DNA of 64,000 nt from RGIG4576 sp964536025. Lineage in GTDB: Bacteria > Bacteroidota > Bacteroidia > Bacteroidales > Muribaculaceae. The stretch is taken from NCBI GenBank assembly GCA_964536025.1, contig CAZHXA010000007.1, forward strand, positions 1-64,000, given 5' to 3'. The notes under the pieces are model-generated. The model worked only from the letters and a program-made list of their open reading frames with translations. It was not told where the DNA came from and made no database searches. The position numbers and the translations under genes are program-made. How positions within the stretch are numbered: the stretch's first letter is position 1; each line of letters opens with the position of its first letter. Of the stretch, positions 33,451 to 43,072 are shown piece by piece.

Positions 33451-34149
33451 TTATTGAAGTGTACCAGCGTTAGCTTGGTTTACCATGTCTTGGTTGGCTG
33501 TGATGTAAATTTCCACACGGCGATTTTGAGCACGTCCTGCTTCAGTGTCGTTACTTGCAACAGGATTATCCCATGCAAGGCCATGAGCTGTCATACGGTT
33601 AGAGGGGACACCGGCTTCGTTTAGGTATTGTTGTACGGTAAGAGCACGTTGAGTAGAAACTTTTTTGTTTGCTTCAAGTGAACCAACATTATCGGTGAAA
33701 CCGTAAATTGAAATATCGGTAGATGGATTATTTTTCAATGAAGCTGCAAATTCATTTAGACTTTGTTTTGCATTTGAACTTAGATTACTTTTATTAAAGC
33801 CGAATAAAATACCGCTATCAAAAGTAACTTTGATTGCTTGAAGATTATTAGCATCGGTAACTGTTTCTACTTGAGCTCCTTCAATTCTTGCAAGTTCTTC
33901 TTTTTGTTTATCCATTTTCTTCCCGATTAACACTCCGGCAGTTGCACCGGCAGCAGTTCCAAGAACACCACCTATTAACGCTCCTTTCCCACCACCTATT
34001 AACGCTCCAAGACCAGCTCCAACTGCAGCACCTCCGGCAGTTCCTACTACAGCTCCTTTTTGAGTGTTTGACGCATTTTGAATAGTACTACATCCTGTAG
34101 TGCCGAAAAGTAGAGCTAAACTTAATGTAAAACTTAGAATTTTTTTCAT
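33451..34149 (-). CDS. OmpA-family lipoprotein with glycine zipper
   Basis: A 232-residue protein starting at ATG 34149 (MKKILSFTLSL); the longer frame would start inside the leader. Lipobox LFGTTGC, lipidated Cys about 19. A glycine-zipper segment of repeated GAxxG/GGxxG steps follows (about 32-78, two hydrophobic stretches), then an OmpA C-terminal domain (about 105-225). Peptidoglycan-contacting residues are in IYGFTDNVGS and NRRVEIYI. It would link the outer membrane to the wall. Single gene with two tandem -7 boxes and a strong terminator, suggesting high expression. Confidence 0.9.
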   Translation of the reverse strand: MKKILSFTLSLALLFGTTGCSTIQNASNTQKGAVVGTAGGAAVGAGLGALIGGGKGALIGGVLGTAAGATAGVLIGKKMDKQKEELARIEGAQVETVTDANNLQAIKVTFDSGILFGFNKSNLSSNAKQSLNEFAASLKNNPSTDISIYGFTDNVGSLEANKKVSTQRALTVQQYLNEAGVPSNRMTAHGLAWDNPVASNDTEAGRAQNRRVEIYITANQDMVNQANAGTLQ

Positions 34150-34526
34150 AATTGTAAATAGTTTTATTTGTTGTTTAAATTTTAGATTTAGCATTGTATA
34201 AATATAACCTTATTATGTTGTGACAAAAATACAAAAATAATTTTAGAAAGTTATTTGTTAATTCCTGTATAGTTAAAACAACTAACATTTTTTTATCCAT
34301 TTATAGTGCGATAGTAGAACCGATTAAATTAAATTTCAAAAGGTAATATTGAAAAAATAATCATTTAAGTGCTACGTGAAGTTCTGTTCTCAAATTTTTA
34401 TGCAATTTTTTTGATGAAATATGATGTTTTTCTGTCGATATTAATGAAATACTAAGTAGTTTAATGTTAAAATCGCACTATTTTTATTATTTTTGCAAAA
34501 AAACAATAATTTAAATAATTTAAAAT
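34150..34526. promoter_or_regulatory. divergent intergenic region OmpA lipoprotein / C1 peptidase
   Basis: About 377 bases without a gene. On the minus strand two identical TATTTTTG boxes lie end to end (34231-34224 and 34239-34232), about 75-90 bases before the OmpA start. On the plus strand TATTTTTG at 34488-34495 lies 31 bases before the peptidase ATG. The remainder is AT-rich with no stable hairpin that I can see. Confidence 0.6.
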
Positions 34527-35729
34527 ATGAAAAATTATGCATTTTTAAGTGCCTTGGCTCTTATGGCTTCATCTTTTTCGGCAAATGCCCAAGAAGTAGT
34601 AGTTCCTGATAGCACAGGATTTAAGTTTACCGATGTTAAAGTGGCAAAAACTACTCCAGTAACCAATCAGAATAAATCGGGAACTTGTTGGTGCTTTTCT
34701 GGAAATACTTATTTTGAAAATGAAATAATTAAGAAAACAGGAAAGACTGTTAATTTGTCTGAAATGTTTGTTGTTTATTTATGCTATCATGAAAAAGCTG
34801 ACAGATACGTTAGAACAGATGGACAAATACATTTTGAACAAGGTGGAAGTCTTCTTGATATTCCCTATATTTGGAAAAAATACGGAATGGTTCCAGAGGA
34901 TGTTTATGCTGGTCTTGAATATGGCGAGAAAAAACATGACCATTATGAAATGGCAGCCGGATTGATAGGTTATCTTGATGCTGTCGCAAATCGTAGAAAA
35001 AGTAAATATACTACAGCTTGGTTAAAAGGACTTGATGGTATTCTTGATGCGTATTTAGGTGAATTGCCTGAAAAATTTACACATGAAGGAAAAGAATATA
35101 CGCCAAAGACTTATGCGGCTTCTCTTGGTCTTGATATGAATGATTATGTGGCAATAACTTCATATACTCATCATCCATTCTATGAAGCTTTTGCTATGGA
35201 AGTTGCTGACAACTGGCTTTGGGGTAATTCTTATAATGTGAAATTGGAAGAAATGAAGGCTATTGTTGATAATGCCATCAATAATGGTTATACAATAGCT
35301 TGGGCAGCCGATGTAAGTGAAAAAGGTTGGCAATGGAAAAATGGAGTCGCTTTAATGCCAGTCGAAAAAACTGCTGATACATTAGAGGGTACAGAGCTTG
35401 CTCGATGGACTAAATTGTCGGAAAAAGATCGTGAGAAAGAACGTTATCAGTTCCACGGTTATACTCCTGAAGTTAAAGTTACGCAAGAATTACGTCAACA
35501 ATGGTTTGATAGCCACGAAACAACTGATGACCATGGAATGGTGATTGTTGGTTCTGCAGTAGACCAAGATGGCAATAAATATTATAAAGTGCAAAATTCG
35601 TGGGATACCAATCAAGTATATAAAGGGTTTATATATGTATCGGAGGCCTATTTTATGGCGAAAACGCTTAATATTTTAGTAAATAAAAATGCTATACCAA
35701 AGAATATTGCAGGAAAATTAAAACTATAA
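34527..35729 (+). CDS. C1-family cysteine peptidase (bleomycin hydrolase/PepC-like), exported
   Basis: A 400-residue papain-superfamily peptidase. Unlike cytoplasmic PepC it has a signal peptide (residues 1-22, ANAQ cleavage). The oxyanion Gln48 and catalytic Cys54 lie in TNQNKSGTCWCF; the His is in DDHGMVIVG (about 337) and the Asn in VQNSWDTNQ (about 358). Size and the insert between Cys and His fit the bleomycin-hydrolase branch (aminopeptidase C). A periplasmic aminopeptidase for peptide nutrition is likely (inference). Single gene with its own promoter and a terminator shared with nadE. Confidence 0.9.
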   Translation: MKNYAFLSALALMASSFSANAQEVVVPDSTGFKFTDVKVAKTTPVTNQNKSGTCWCFSGNTYFENEIIKKTGKTVNLSEMFVVYLCYHEKADRYVRTDGQIHFEQGGSLLDIPYIWKKYGMVPEDVYAGLEYGEKKHDHYEMAAGLIGYLDAVANRRKSKYTTAWLKGLDGILDAYLGELPEKFTHEGKEYTPKTYAASLGLDMNDYVAITSYTHHPFYEAFAMEVADNWLWGNSYNVKLEEMKAIVDNAINNGYTIAWAADVSEKGWQWKNGVALMPVEKTADTLEGTELARWTKLSEKDREKERYQFHGYTPEVKVTQELRQQWFDSHETTDDHGMVIVGSAVDQDGNKYYKVQNSWDTNQVYKGFIYVSEAYFMAKTLNILVNKNAIPKNIAGKLKL

Positions 35730-35790
35730 TGAATAAATAAAAAACGGCTTTATATAATATGACCGTTTGAGAGAAAAATTATAGAGAATA

Positions 35791-35839
35791 AAAAACAGAG
35801 TCATAATTGCAAATTTTGTATTATGGCTCTGTTTTTTTT
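35791..35839. terminator. bidirectional terminator C1 peptidase / nadE
   Basis: AACAGAGTCATAAT pairs with ATTATGGCTCTGTT (one T-G pair), flanked by an A-run on the left and T8 on the right. It lies between convergent genes. Confidence 0.88.
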
Positions 35840-35852
35840 ATTGTTTTAGTCT

Positions 35853-37790
35853 CTAATCAATTAGAGATTCACATTCTTTTAACCATAAATCAACTGAAGC
35901 ATCACTTGGCATTCGCCAATCTCCTCTAGGTGACAAACTAACACTACCTACTTTTGGTCCATCAGGAAGGCAAGAACGTTTGAATTGCTGGCGGAAGAAA
36001 CGCATGCAGAAAATCTGTAACCATTTCTTTATGGTTTGGTTGTTATATTCATTGGAAAAAGCTTGTTTTGCCAAATAATATATTTTGGAGGGAGAAAAAC
36101 CATATCGTAACATGTTATATAAGAAGAAATCATGTAATTCATATGGACCTACTAAATCTTCTGTTTTTTGTTTGATATTGCCATTTTCATCTGCGGGGAC
36201 AAGTTCCGGACTTATTGGAGTATCTACTATATCCAATAATATTTCTTTAATCTTATTGTCATGATTTATAGCAAACCAACGAACCAAAAAACGAACTAAT
36301 GTTTTAGGCACTCCGGTGTTAACTCCGTACATTGACATGTGGTCTCCATTATAAGTAGCCCATCCGAGTGCTAATTCCGATAAATCTCCAGTTCCTATGA
36401 CCAAACCATTGCAACGATTGGCATAATCCATTAAGATTTGAGTTCGTTCTCGTGCTTGTCCATTTTCATAAGTAACATCATGAATATTTACGTCATGTCC
36501 AATGTCTTCAAAGTGTTGTAGCACAGATTTTTTTATAGATATTTCGAGTTGTGTAATGCTCAACTCTTTCATTAAATTCAAAGCATTGGTGTATGTCCTA
36601 TCTGTCGTTCCAAATCCGGGCATTGTGATACCTACAATGTTTTTGAAATCATATCCCAATATAGAAAAAGCTTTATGGCACACAAGCAAGGCTAATGTCG
36701 AATCCAAACCACCGGATACACCTATAACAACGTGCTTGATTTTTGTGAATTGTAGTCTTCTAATTAATCCTTGTACTTGTATGTTTACAATTTCTTCGCA
36801 TCTTTCATTGAGAATATTGTTATTAGCAGGAACAAAAGGATGTTTCTGTAATGGTCTTAATAGTGTTTCCGGCTTGTAGTTATTAATTTCAAGTCCGCAT
36901 ATAGGAATATTTAGAAAGCTTTTTGTATTGTTTTTTGCACAGTCTATAAAACTGTTTGTCATCCTTCGTTCATTATCAAGTCGCTCTAAATCAATATCTG
37001 CCAATGATATTTTTTCATCCAAAACAAAACGTTTGGATTCGCAAAGAATTGACCCGTTTTCTGCGATAATGGCATTTCCTGCAAAAACTAAATCGGTAGT
37101 GGATTCTCCATATCCAGCCGATGCATATAGATAAGCAGCAAAACATCTTGCAGATTGAGCTTTGATTAAATCTTTAAGATAGTTGTTTTTTCCTAATGAT
37201 TCATTGGATGCCGATAAATTTACGATTATATTAGCACCGCTTAGAGCTGCATAAGAGCTTGGTGGTATTGTAGTCCATAAATCTTCGCATAATTCGATGC
37301 CAATTTTGATGTTGTTAATTGTAAATAAAAGATTTGTTCCAAAAGGAATGTATTCTCCACATATTGAAATGGTCGTTTCTGAATTGGTATCCCCTGATGC
37401 AAACCATCGTTTTTCATAAAATTCCTTATAATTAGGGAGATAAGTTTTAGGAACTACGCCATGAAATTTGCCCTTAGCAATAACAACTGCACAATTATAT
37501 GTTGCAATGCTTGAACGTATAGGAGCTCCGACTATAATTATTGAATCTAGGTCTTTTGATGCTTCTCGAATTTCTAAAAGACTTTTTTCTGCATTATTCA
37601 GTAATATAGATTGCTCGAATAAATCACCACATGTATAAGCTGTTACACATAATTCAGGGAAAGATATAATTTTTGCTCCTTTACGATTAGCTTCTTTACA
37701 GCATTTTATAATATTCTTTGTGTTTTGCTCACAATCGGCTACATTCACATTTGGGACAGTAGTCGCAACACGTAAAAATCCAAAATCCAT
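35853..37790 (-). CDS. nadE: glutamine-dependent NAD+ synthase
   Basis: A 645-residue two-domain enzyme that makes NAD+ from deamido-NAD+ with ammonia released from glutamine. The N-terminal nitrilase domain has the triad Glu in SFPELCVTAY (about 46), Lys in PKTYLPNY (about 114) and Cys in IELCEDLW (about 168). The C-terminal synthetase domain has the PP-loop VIGVSGGLDSTLAL (about 352-365) and GTGDLSELALGW. Length fits the glutamine-dependent form. Single minus-strand gene with a -7 box at 37813-37820. nadD at 56722-57297 supplies the preceding step. Confidence 0.96.
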   Translation of the reverse strand: MDFGFLRVATTVPNVNVADCEQNTKNIIKCCKEANRKGAKIISFPELCVTAYTCGDLFEQSILLNNAEKSLLEIREASKDLDSIIIVGAPIRSSIATYNCAVVIAKGKFHGVVPKTYLPNYKEFYEKRWFASGDTNSETTISICGEYIPFGTNLLFTINNIKIGIELCEDLWTTIPPSSYAALSGANIIVNLSASNESLGKNNYLKDLIKAQSARCFAAYLYASAGYGESTTDLVFAGNAIIAENGSILCESKRFVLDEKISLADIDLERLDNERRMTNSFIDCAKNNTKSFLNIPICGLEINNYKPETLLRPLQKHPFVPANNNILNERCEEIVNIQVQGLIRRLQFTKIKHVVIGVSGGLDSTLALLVCHKAFSILGYDFKNIVGITMPGFGTTDRTYTNALNLMKELSITQLEISIKKSVLQHFEDIGHDVNIHDVTYENGQARERTQILMDYANRCNGLVIGTGDLSELALGWATYNGDHMSMYGVNTGVPKTLVRFLVRWFAINHDNKIKEILLDIVDTPISPELVPADENGNIKQKTEDLVGPYELHDFFLYNMLRYGFSPSKIYYLAKQAFSNEYNNQTIKKWLQIFCMRFFRQQFKRSCLPDGPKVGSVSLSPRGDWRMPSDASVDLWLKECESLID

Positions 37791-37812
37791 AATAAAATTT
37801 CGTTTAGTTTTC

Positions 37813-37820
37813 CAAAATTA
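37813..37820 (-). promoter_or_regulatory. -7 box of nadE
   Basis: Minus-strand TAATTTTG, 22-30 bases before the nadE ATG. Confidence 0.55.
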
Positions 37821-37879
37821 GCAAATGGTTATGAATTTCGCAATATTTATCTTTAAATAAAGAAAAAATATGTTATTAC

Positions 37880-37910
37880 TTGTTTTTTAAACTTGAAATT
37901 ATTAAGTTTG
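37880..37910 (+). promoter_or_regulatory. promoter of the sensor-glycosyltransferase pair
   Basis: TTG (37880-37882), 20-base spacer, TAAGTTTG (37903-37910), 21 bases before the GTG start at 37932. Confidence 0.65.
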
Positions 37911-37931
37911 TATGCTTAATATAGATATATT

Positions 37932-40295
37932 GTGTTTAAACATATACTTATACTGATTTCGATAACCTTAATAAATTTAAGTTGCTATGCAGGAAAACAT
38001 ATACACCTGCGTATAAATGACTCTTATGGTCCTTTTGAATATTTAAATAAAGATGGAGTCCCTATTGGTTTTACAGTAGAAGTGTTTAATGCGATAGATC
38101 ATGTGAATCATTTGGATTATTCTATAAAAACAGATAATGAAATTTTTAATTTCTATACTTCTGAAATAGATAGTTCTGATGTAGTAACATCAATGGATGT
38201 CCTTCCGGCTAATGGTAAATATATATCATCAGAACCGTTTTTATATGTAGATAATCATATAATTACGCGTATTTATTCCGATATTCATGATTGGGAAAGT
38301 ATGAATGGTAAGAATGTGATGATTTTAAAGGATTCATCTCTTATAAAGCAATTTGAAAAACTCAACATAAAAGCAAATTTTACATTTATAGAAAATATAC
38401 CACAAAGTTTTAAATTATTGTCATCCGGAGACTTAGATGCAATAGTAATAAGTAATGCAGTTGCACATTATTATATAAAAAAGCTTCAAATTAGAGATTT
38501 ATCAATAAAACCATTACTTAGTAAACCTTTGCCAGTAAGGTTTTATATGTTAGATTCTCCTCAAAATAGGAGAGTGATAAATAAAATAGATAATGCACTA
38601 CAAACTATAAAGGTAAATGGTAGATATGATTTGATTTATTCAGGTCGTTTTTATAATAATGAAAGCGAATCAATAGATTTATTTGAATTGCTTCTTATTA
38701 TAGTTAGTGCATCAATAATGATGTCTTTAATATTCGGTATTCTATATATAAATTGGTTATATCAATGTGAAAAGAAAAAAAGAATAATTAAGAAGCAAGA
38801 TGAAATGCCTTTGTTGGCAAGTTTAGGTAAATTTATAAATTCAAGCCCTATACCGATTTTGTATTTTGATATATTTGGGCATATAAAGTATATCAATAGA
38901 GCCGGTTATAAATTTTCGCATAAGGTTTCATCGGATACATATCCTTATACGATTTTTAATCATACAGTACTTAATGATAAATTGATAGATGAGCTAAAGA
39001 GTGGAAAACCAATTAATTTTACATATAATTTATTAAGTAAAGAAGATATATTTAATCATTTAGGAGGCTATGTATTGCCTAAAAATAAAATGTATAATAT
39101 ATTTATGGTGCCGGTAAAAAGCAATAATTTGGTAATTAATGGATATGTAACATATATTTTCGATATTACGTCTCAGCATAATTCTGAGTACGATAATATT
39201 AAATATACCACATCTCTTTCACAAATATCGGATAATATGTTTTTGGATATTTGTTACTATGATGTTGAAAATAATTCTTTTTTTAAGTTTCATAAAAATA
39301 AAGCTTATGATACCGGCGTTTCTTACGAAGAAAGTTTAACTTATATTCATCCGCTTTCGCGTTCTTTATATATAGATGAATTTTTATCAATTTTAGGAGG
39401 AATAAAAGGTTCAGCTATATTAACGATAAAAAAACGAAATAAAAAAACTAATAAATACAATACTTGTGTATTATACTTTAATGCAATCCGTGCAGATGCA
39501 AATACGACATTAGGTATTGCTTTTATAACATTGTCGTCTAAAAATAATCGAGTGCTTTATAATAAACATCAAGAATTGCAAAATGATTTGGACTTTTTAT
39601 TAAGCTCTACAGGATATCAATTTTTAGAGTTTAATTTAATTAATGGTACATTTATTGTAAATACAGCTGATAAAATTCGTAAAGAATTTAGCTCAGAACG
39701 ATTATTTGCATTAATACATCCTGATGATTGTGGTAAAGTAAATGAGTTGATTGAGAATTTGAAATTATATAAACAAACCAATTCATATATTGTTTTTAGG
39801 TTTTTTAATGTTGATAAAAATAAATACTGTTTTTATAGTGTCAATCTTCATTCATGTCATTTGGATAATAATCCAAGAGATAAAGTGATTGGAGTGTACC
39901 AAGATATAAGTAATCGTGTTGAGCAATTTAGAGATTTGGAAGAATTTAAAGAGTGTACTACTCTATTATGCGAAAAAAATAATATTGGTATATTTGAATA
40001 TTGCTTGACCGACTATGAGCATATTTATATTCCATATGTGTTTACAGAAAAATATGGAATTGATGATGATAATTTCAAGGATTTTATGGATGATACGTCA
40101 AGAAATATATTTAAATCTCTTATTGAGAAGTTTAATGATAAAATAGATGAAATAAATTGTGAATCAATAAAAATATTATCACCTGCTTTAAATAAATGGG
40201 TTTACTTTAGATTAAATATTGTACCTGTAAGAGATGATATGAATCAAGAAATATATAAATATGTAGGATTTATGATTGAAATCCAAAACTCTTAA
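37932..40295 (+). CDS. BvgS-like periplasmic-binding/PAS-like receptor without kinase domain
   Basis: A 787-residue protein with a GTG start (no in-frame ATG precedes the signal peptide). Residues 1-20 are a signal peptide. About 24-235 match an SBP_bac_3 (Venus-flytrap) domain: IHLRINDSYGPFEYLNKDG, then NGRYDLIYSGRF. About 250-273 form one membrane span. The cytoplasmic part holds an apparent PAS domain (about 290-400, FDIFGHIKYINRAGYKF) and further PAS-like regions to the end (DDCGKVNEL, VIGVYQDISNR). The H-box and ATPase domain of a histidine kinase are absent; the gene ends cleanly 7 bases before a glycosyltransferase gene. Hybrid kinases with this front half are common in Bacteroidales, so this may be a decayed kinase or a receptor signalling by another route. 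Confidence 0.8.
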   Translation: MFKHILILISITLINLSCYAGKHIHLRINDSYGPFEYLNKDGVPIGFTVEVFNAIDHVNHLDYSIKTDNEIFNFYTSEIDSSDVVTSMDVLPANGKYISSEPFLYVDNHIITRIYSDIHDWESMNGKNVMILKDSSLIKQFEKLNIKANFTFIENIPQSFKLLSSGDLDAIVISNAVAHYYIKKLQIRDLSIKPLLSKPLPVRFYMLDSPQNRRVINKIDNALQTIKVNGRYDLIYSGRFYNNESESIDLFELLLIIVSASIMMSLIFGILYINWLYQCEKKKRIIKKQDEMPLLASLGKFINSSPIPILYFDIFGHIKYINRAGYKFSHKVSSDTYPYTIFNHTVLNDKLIDELKSGKPINFTYNLLSKEDIFNHLGGYVLPKNKMYNIFMVPVKSNNLVINGYVTYIFDITSQHNSEYDNIKYTTSLSQISDNMFLDICYYDVENNSFFKFHKNKAYDTGVSYEESLTYIHPLSRSLYIDEFLSILGGIKGSAILTIKKRNKKTNKYNTCVLYFNAIRADANTTLGIAFITLSSKNNRVLYNKHQELQNDLDFLLSSTGYQFLEFNLINGTFIVNTADKIRKEFSSERLFALIHPDDCGKVNELIENLKLYKQTNSYIVFRFFNVDKNKYCFYSVNLHSCHLDNNPRDKVIGVYQDISNRVEQFRDLEEFKECTTLLCEKNNIGIFEYCLTDYEHIYIPYVFTEKYGIDDDNFKDFMDDTSRNIFKSLIEKFNDKIDEINCESIKILSPALNKWVYFRLNIVPVRDDMNQEIYKYVGFMIEIQNS

Positions 40296-40302
40296 ATAAA
40301 AC

Positions 40303-41238
40303 ATGGAAAGAATGTCGTTGAATAAACCTAAAGTAAGTATAATAGTTCCTATATATAATGTTGAAAAGTTTATAGAAAAATGTGCATGCTCACTTTTAGA
40401 ACAATCGTATGAAAATATAGAGTATATTTTTGTAAATGATGCATCAACAGATGACAGTTGGTCTATTTTGAATAACCTTATAAAAAAATATGAAGATAGA
40501 GACATTAAACTTTTGTGTAATAGAGAAAATAAAGGTTCGTCTTTTACAAGAATTTTGGGTTTACAGAACTCTGTAGGTGAATATACTGCATTTTGTGATA
40601 GTGATGATTGGATTGAGCGTGATGCAATAGAAATTATGGTGGGGAAAGCCTTAGAATCAGGTTGTGATGTTGTTGTTACGCCGTTTTATGTAAATACATT
40701 TGGGAAAGAAACTATACTTAATTTCAAAGAAAGAGATGTTTATAATTTAAATAAAATAGCTATTGATTATTTGCATTTTTCATTGTGTAATAAACTAATT
40801 AGGAGCTCTTGGCTAAAAAATAATCAATTGTTTTCCATACTAGGAGTTGATTATTGGGAAGATTTGTCTGTTATAGCTCGTTTATATGCTTTGGAACCTA
40901 AGGTCGAACTTTTAGATAAGCCTTTTTATCATTATAGAAAATATGAATATCATTCGTTGACTTCCGATTCTCATGAGCGTCAATTAAAAGATAGAATGTT
41001 CTATGCCGATTTTTTAACTAAGTGGTTTGAGGAACGGAAGATAGATCAAAAAAATTCAATATTTCTTAATCATTTGCAGTTTATGGCAAAAATAAAAATG
41101 TTACGCACAAAGCCTCGTCAATTTAGACGTTGGAAAAGTACATATCCTGAATCAAATAATCATATACTTCAATATAGTGATATTCCTATTTATTATAGAG
41201 TCTTATTTTATGTTGTAAATAAATTGATTAAGAGCTAA
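40303..41238 (+). CDS. family 2 glycosyltransferase
   Basis: A 311-residue GT2 enzyme (GT-A fold). The N-terminal nucleotide-sugar site is VSIIVPIYNVEKFIEKC; the metal-binding Asp pattern is in FCDSDDWIERDA (about residues 96-107), and WEDLSVIARL is further on. There is no membrane span of its own, so it is cytoplasmic or peripheral. It starts 7 bases after the sensor gene and must be co-transcribed with it. No other glycan-synthesis genes are adjacent, so the acceptor is unknown. Confidence 0.9.
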   Translation: MERMSLNKPKVSIIVPIYNVEKFIEKCACSLLEQSYENIEYIFVNDASTDDSWSILNNLIKKYEDRDIKLLCNRENKGSSFTRILGLQNSVGEYTAFCDSDDWIERDAIEIMVGKALESGCDVVVTPFYVNTFGKETILNFKERDVYNLNKIAIDYLHFSLCNKLIRSSWLKNNQLFSILGVDYWEDLSVIARLYALEPKVELLDKPFYHYRKYEYHSLTSDSHERQLKDRMFYADFLTKWFEERKIDQKNSIFLNHLQFMAKIKMLRTKPRQFRRWKSTYPESNNHILQYSDIPIYYRVLFYVVNKLIKS

Positions 41239-41276
41239 ATACAACGCCTCAATTTAAAAAAATTGAGGCGTTGTAT
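41239..41276 (+). terminator. 17-bp hairpin after the glycosyltransferase gene
   Basis: A perfect 17-bp stem (ATACAACGCCTCAATTT and its complement) closes an AAAA loop, starting right after the TAA stop. It is followed by GTAAAAAAA, not U, so it is a hairpin without a classical U-tract. Confidence 0.6.
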
Positions 41277-41279
41277 GTA

Positions 41280-41314
41280 AAAAAAGGAAGATGTGCGTTT
41301 GGCTCATCTTCCTT
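41280..41314 (-). terminator. pfp terminator
   Basis: AAGGAAGATG pairs with CATCTTCCTT around an 11-base loop; on the minus strand the stem is followed by a T-run. It lies 26 bases beyond the pfp stop at 41340. Confidence 0.8.
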
Positions 41315-41339
41315 ACAAGCTGAGAGTCTCAATTATATA

Positions 41340-42992
41340 CTATTTACCACCTTTTTCGTAGTAAAGAGTGCGTGATGGTTGATCGCAAACTTCAGTAGGA
41401 CCAAAGTATTGAATTGGACCTGGGTAAGTGTAGCAAGTGTTTTCTGCCCACTCAGCACGATGGCTTGCGAAATATTTAAATGGTTTTCCGTTCAAGTCAA
41501 CAAGGGCTTTTTGTATAACCGGTTTCATTTCTCCATGACGACGTTCCATATTCATCATCATTGTGATAGGTATACCACCTGCAATCCATTGAACAGAAGG
41601 ACAAGTCAAGTTGCGAACAGAAGACATATATCCTGTTGCACCACACTTGATGAGTTGTGCAGCATTGTAACCTAATGCGTAGCAATAGTCTGCATCGAAG
41701 TTAGATGGATCGGCACAACGGCCTTCATATCCGAAGAAGTGGTGTTGTGCAGCGAATTTGCCAACAAATTCACCTGCAGTTGCCATTTCTTTCAATCGTT
41801 TGCCAACCATTTCACTAAGCAATTTTTCTGTTTCGATAAGTGATACTTGTACGTTACCATGAGGGTCGCGATCAAGGGTTAACTGACGAGCAACACCTTC
41901 AGGTAGGCTTGCGTATGTTTCTGCGTTTTCATTGCTTAGATTAGCTAAAATGAATTCGCGTTGTGTAGCAGGAGTTTTTTCTGCAAAATCAGCAGTTTTA
42001 GCTAATAGGTCATTCAATTCTGCAATAAGAGATTTCATTGCTGGAATGAATTCAACAAGACCTTCAGGAATAAGAACAATACCGAAGTTATTTCCGTTTT
42101 CTGCACGTTTTGCTACAACTTTAGCAATATCATCAACGATTTCTTTCAAAGTCATCTTTTTAGCTTCAACTTCTTCTGAAATTACGCAATAGTTTGGTTG
42201 AGTTTGTAAAGCACATTCCAATGCAATGTGAGATGCAGAACGTCCCATCAACTTGATGAAGTGCCAATATTTTTTAGCAGAGTTACAGTCACGTTCAATA
42301 TTTCCAATAACTTCAGAATATACTTTAGTTGCAGTGTCAAAACCGAAAGAAGTTTCAATCATGTCGTTTTTCAAGTCTCCATCAATTGTTTTAGGACAAC
42401 CGATAACCTGAACACCTGCATTTTTTGCTTTATAATATTCAGCAAGAACACAAGCATTGGTATTTGAGTCATCGCCACCGATAATAACCAAAGCTGAAAT
42501 GTTAAGTTCTTTTAATATTTCAAGACCTTTTTCAAATTGTTCTGGTTTTTCTAATTTAGTACGACCTGAACCGATGATGTCAAAACCTCCAGTGTTGCGA
42601 TATTCGTCTATGATATTAGCTGTTAGTTCAACATAATTATGATCAACAAGACCACCGGGACCCATTAAGAATCCATATAAACGACTATCTTTATTAATGG
42701 CTTTAATTCCATCAAATAGTCCACTTATTACATTGTGACCACCAGGTGCTTGACCACCAGATAGAATTACACCCACGTTGATAGGTGCATAAGATTTTGC
42801 ACTTTTTGAAGATTTTTCGAATGTTAATACAGGAAGACCGTAAGTGTTAGGAAATAATTCCTTGATAGCTTCTTGATCTGCTACTGATTGTGTAGGTTCA
42901 CCTTCTACTGCAGAAACACCTCCCCATAATGCAGAGGGTAATTTTGGTTGGTAAGCAGCACGGGCTGTTTGTAAAGCACTTTTTTTAGCCAT
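41340..42992 (-). CDS. pfp: pyrophosphate-dependent phosphofructokinase
   Basis: A 550-residue long-form PPi-PFK that reversibly phosphorylates fructose-6-phosphate using pyrophosphate. Motifs: GVILSGGQAPGGHNVISG (about residues 73-90), GGDDSNTNACVLAEYY (about 173), where Asp rather than Gly in GGDDS selects PPi over ATP, and PKTIDGDLKN (about 199). The enzyme is reversible and, with class III FBPase elsewhere in the window, defines a PPi-based glycolytic node. It has its own promoter at 43022-43052 and a terminator. Confidence 0.95.
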   Translation of the reverse strand: MAKKSALQTARAAYQPKLPSALWGGVSAVEGEPTQSVADQEAIKELFPNTYGLPVLTFEKSSKSAKSYAPINVGVILSGGQAPGGHNVISGLFDGIKAINKDSRLYGFLMGPGGLVDHNYVELTANIIDEYRNTGGFDIIGSGRTKLEKPEQFEKGLEILKELNISALVIIGGDDSNTNACVLAEYYKAKNAGVQVIGCPKTIDGDLKNDMIETSFGFDTATKVYSEVIGNIERDCNSAKKYWHFIKLMGRSASHIALECALQTQPNYCVISEEVEAKKMTLKEIVDDIAKVVAKRAENGNNFGIVLIPEGLVEFIPAMKSLIAELNDLLAKTADFAEKTPATQREFILANLSNENAETYASLPEGVARQLTLDRDPHGNVQVSLIETEKLLSEMVGKRLKEMATAGEFVGKFAAQHHFFGYEGRCADPSNFDADYCYALGYNAAQLIKCGATGYMSSVRNLTCPSVQWIAGGIPITMMMNMERRHGEMKPVIQKALVDLNGKPFKYFASHRAEWAENTCYTYPGPIQYFGPTEVCDQPSRTLYYEKGGK

Positions 42993-43021
42993 TTGTTTTT
43001 ATTCTTTAATATAATTATTTT

Positions 43022-43052
43022 CAAAAATAATATTTGGTGCAAATTTCGCAAA
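43022..43052 (-). promoter_or_regulatory. pfp promoter
   Basis: Minus-strand TTTG (43052-43049), 19-base spacer, TATTTTTG (43029-43022): a full match to the Bacteroidota promoter, 30 bases before the pfp ATG. Confidence 0.72.
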
Positions 43053-43072
43053 AAAAACTGACTATCGCAAGA

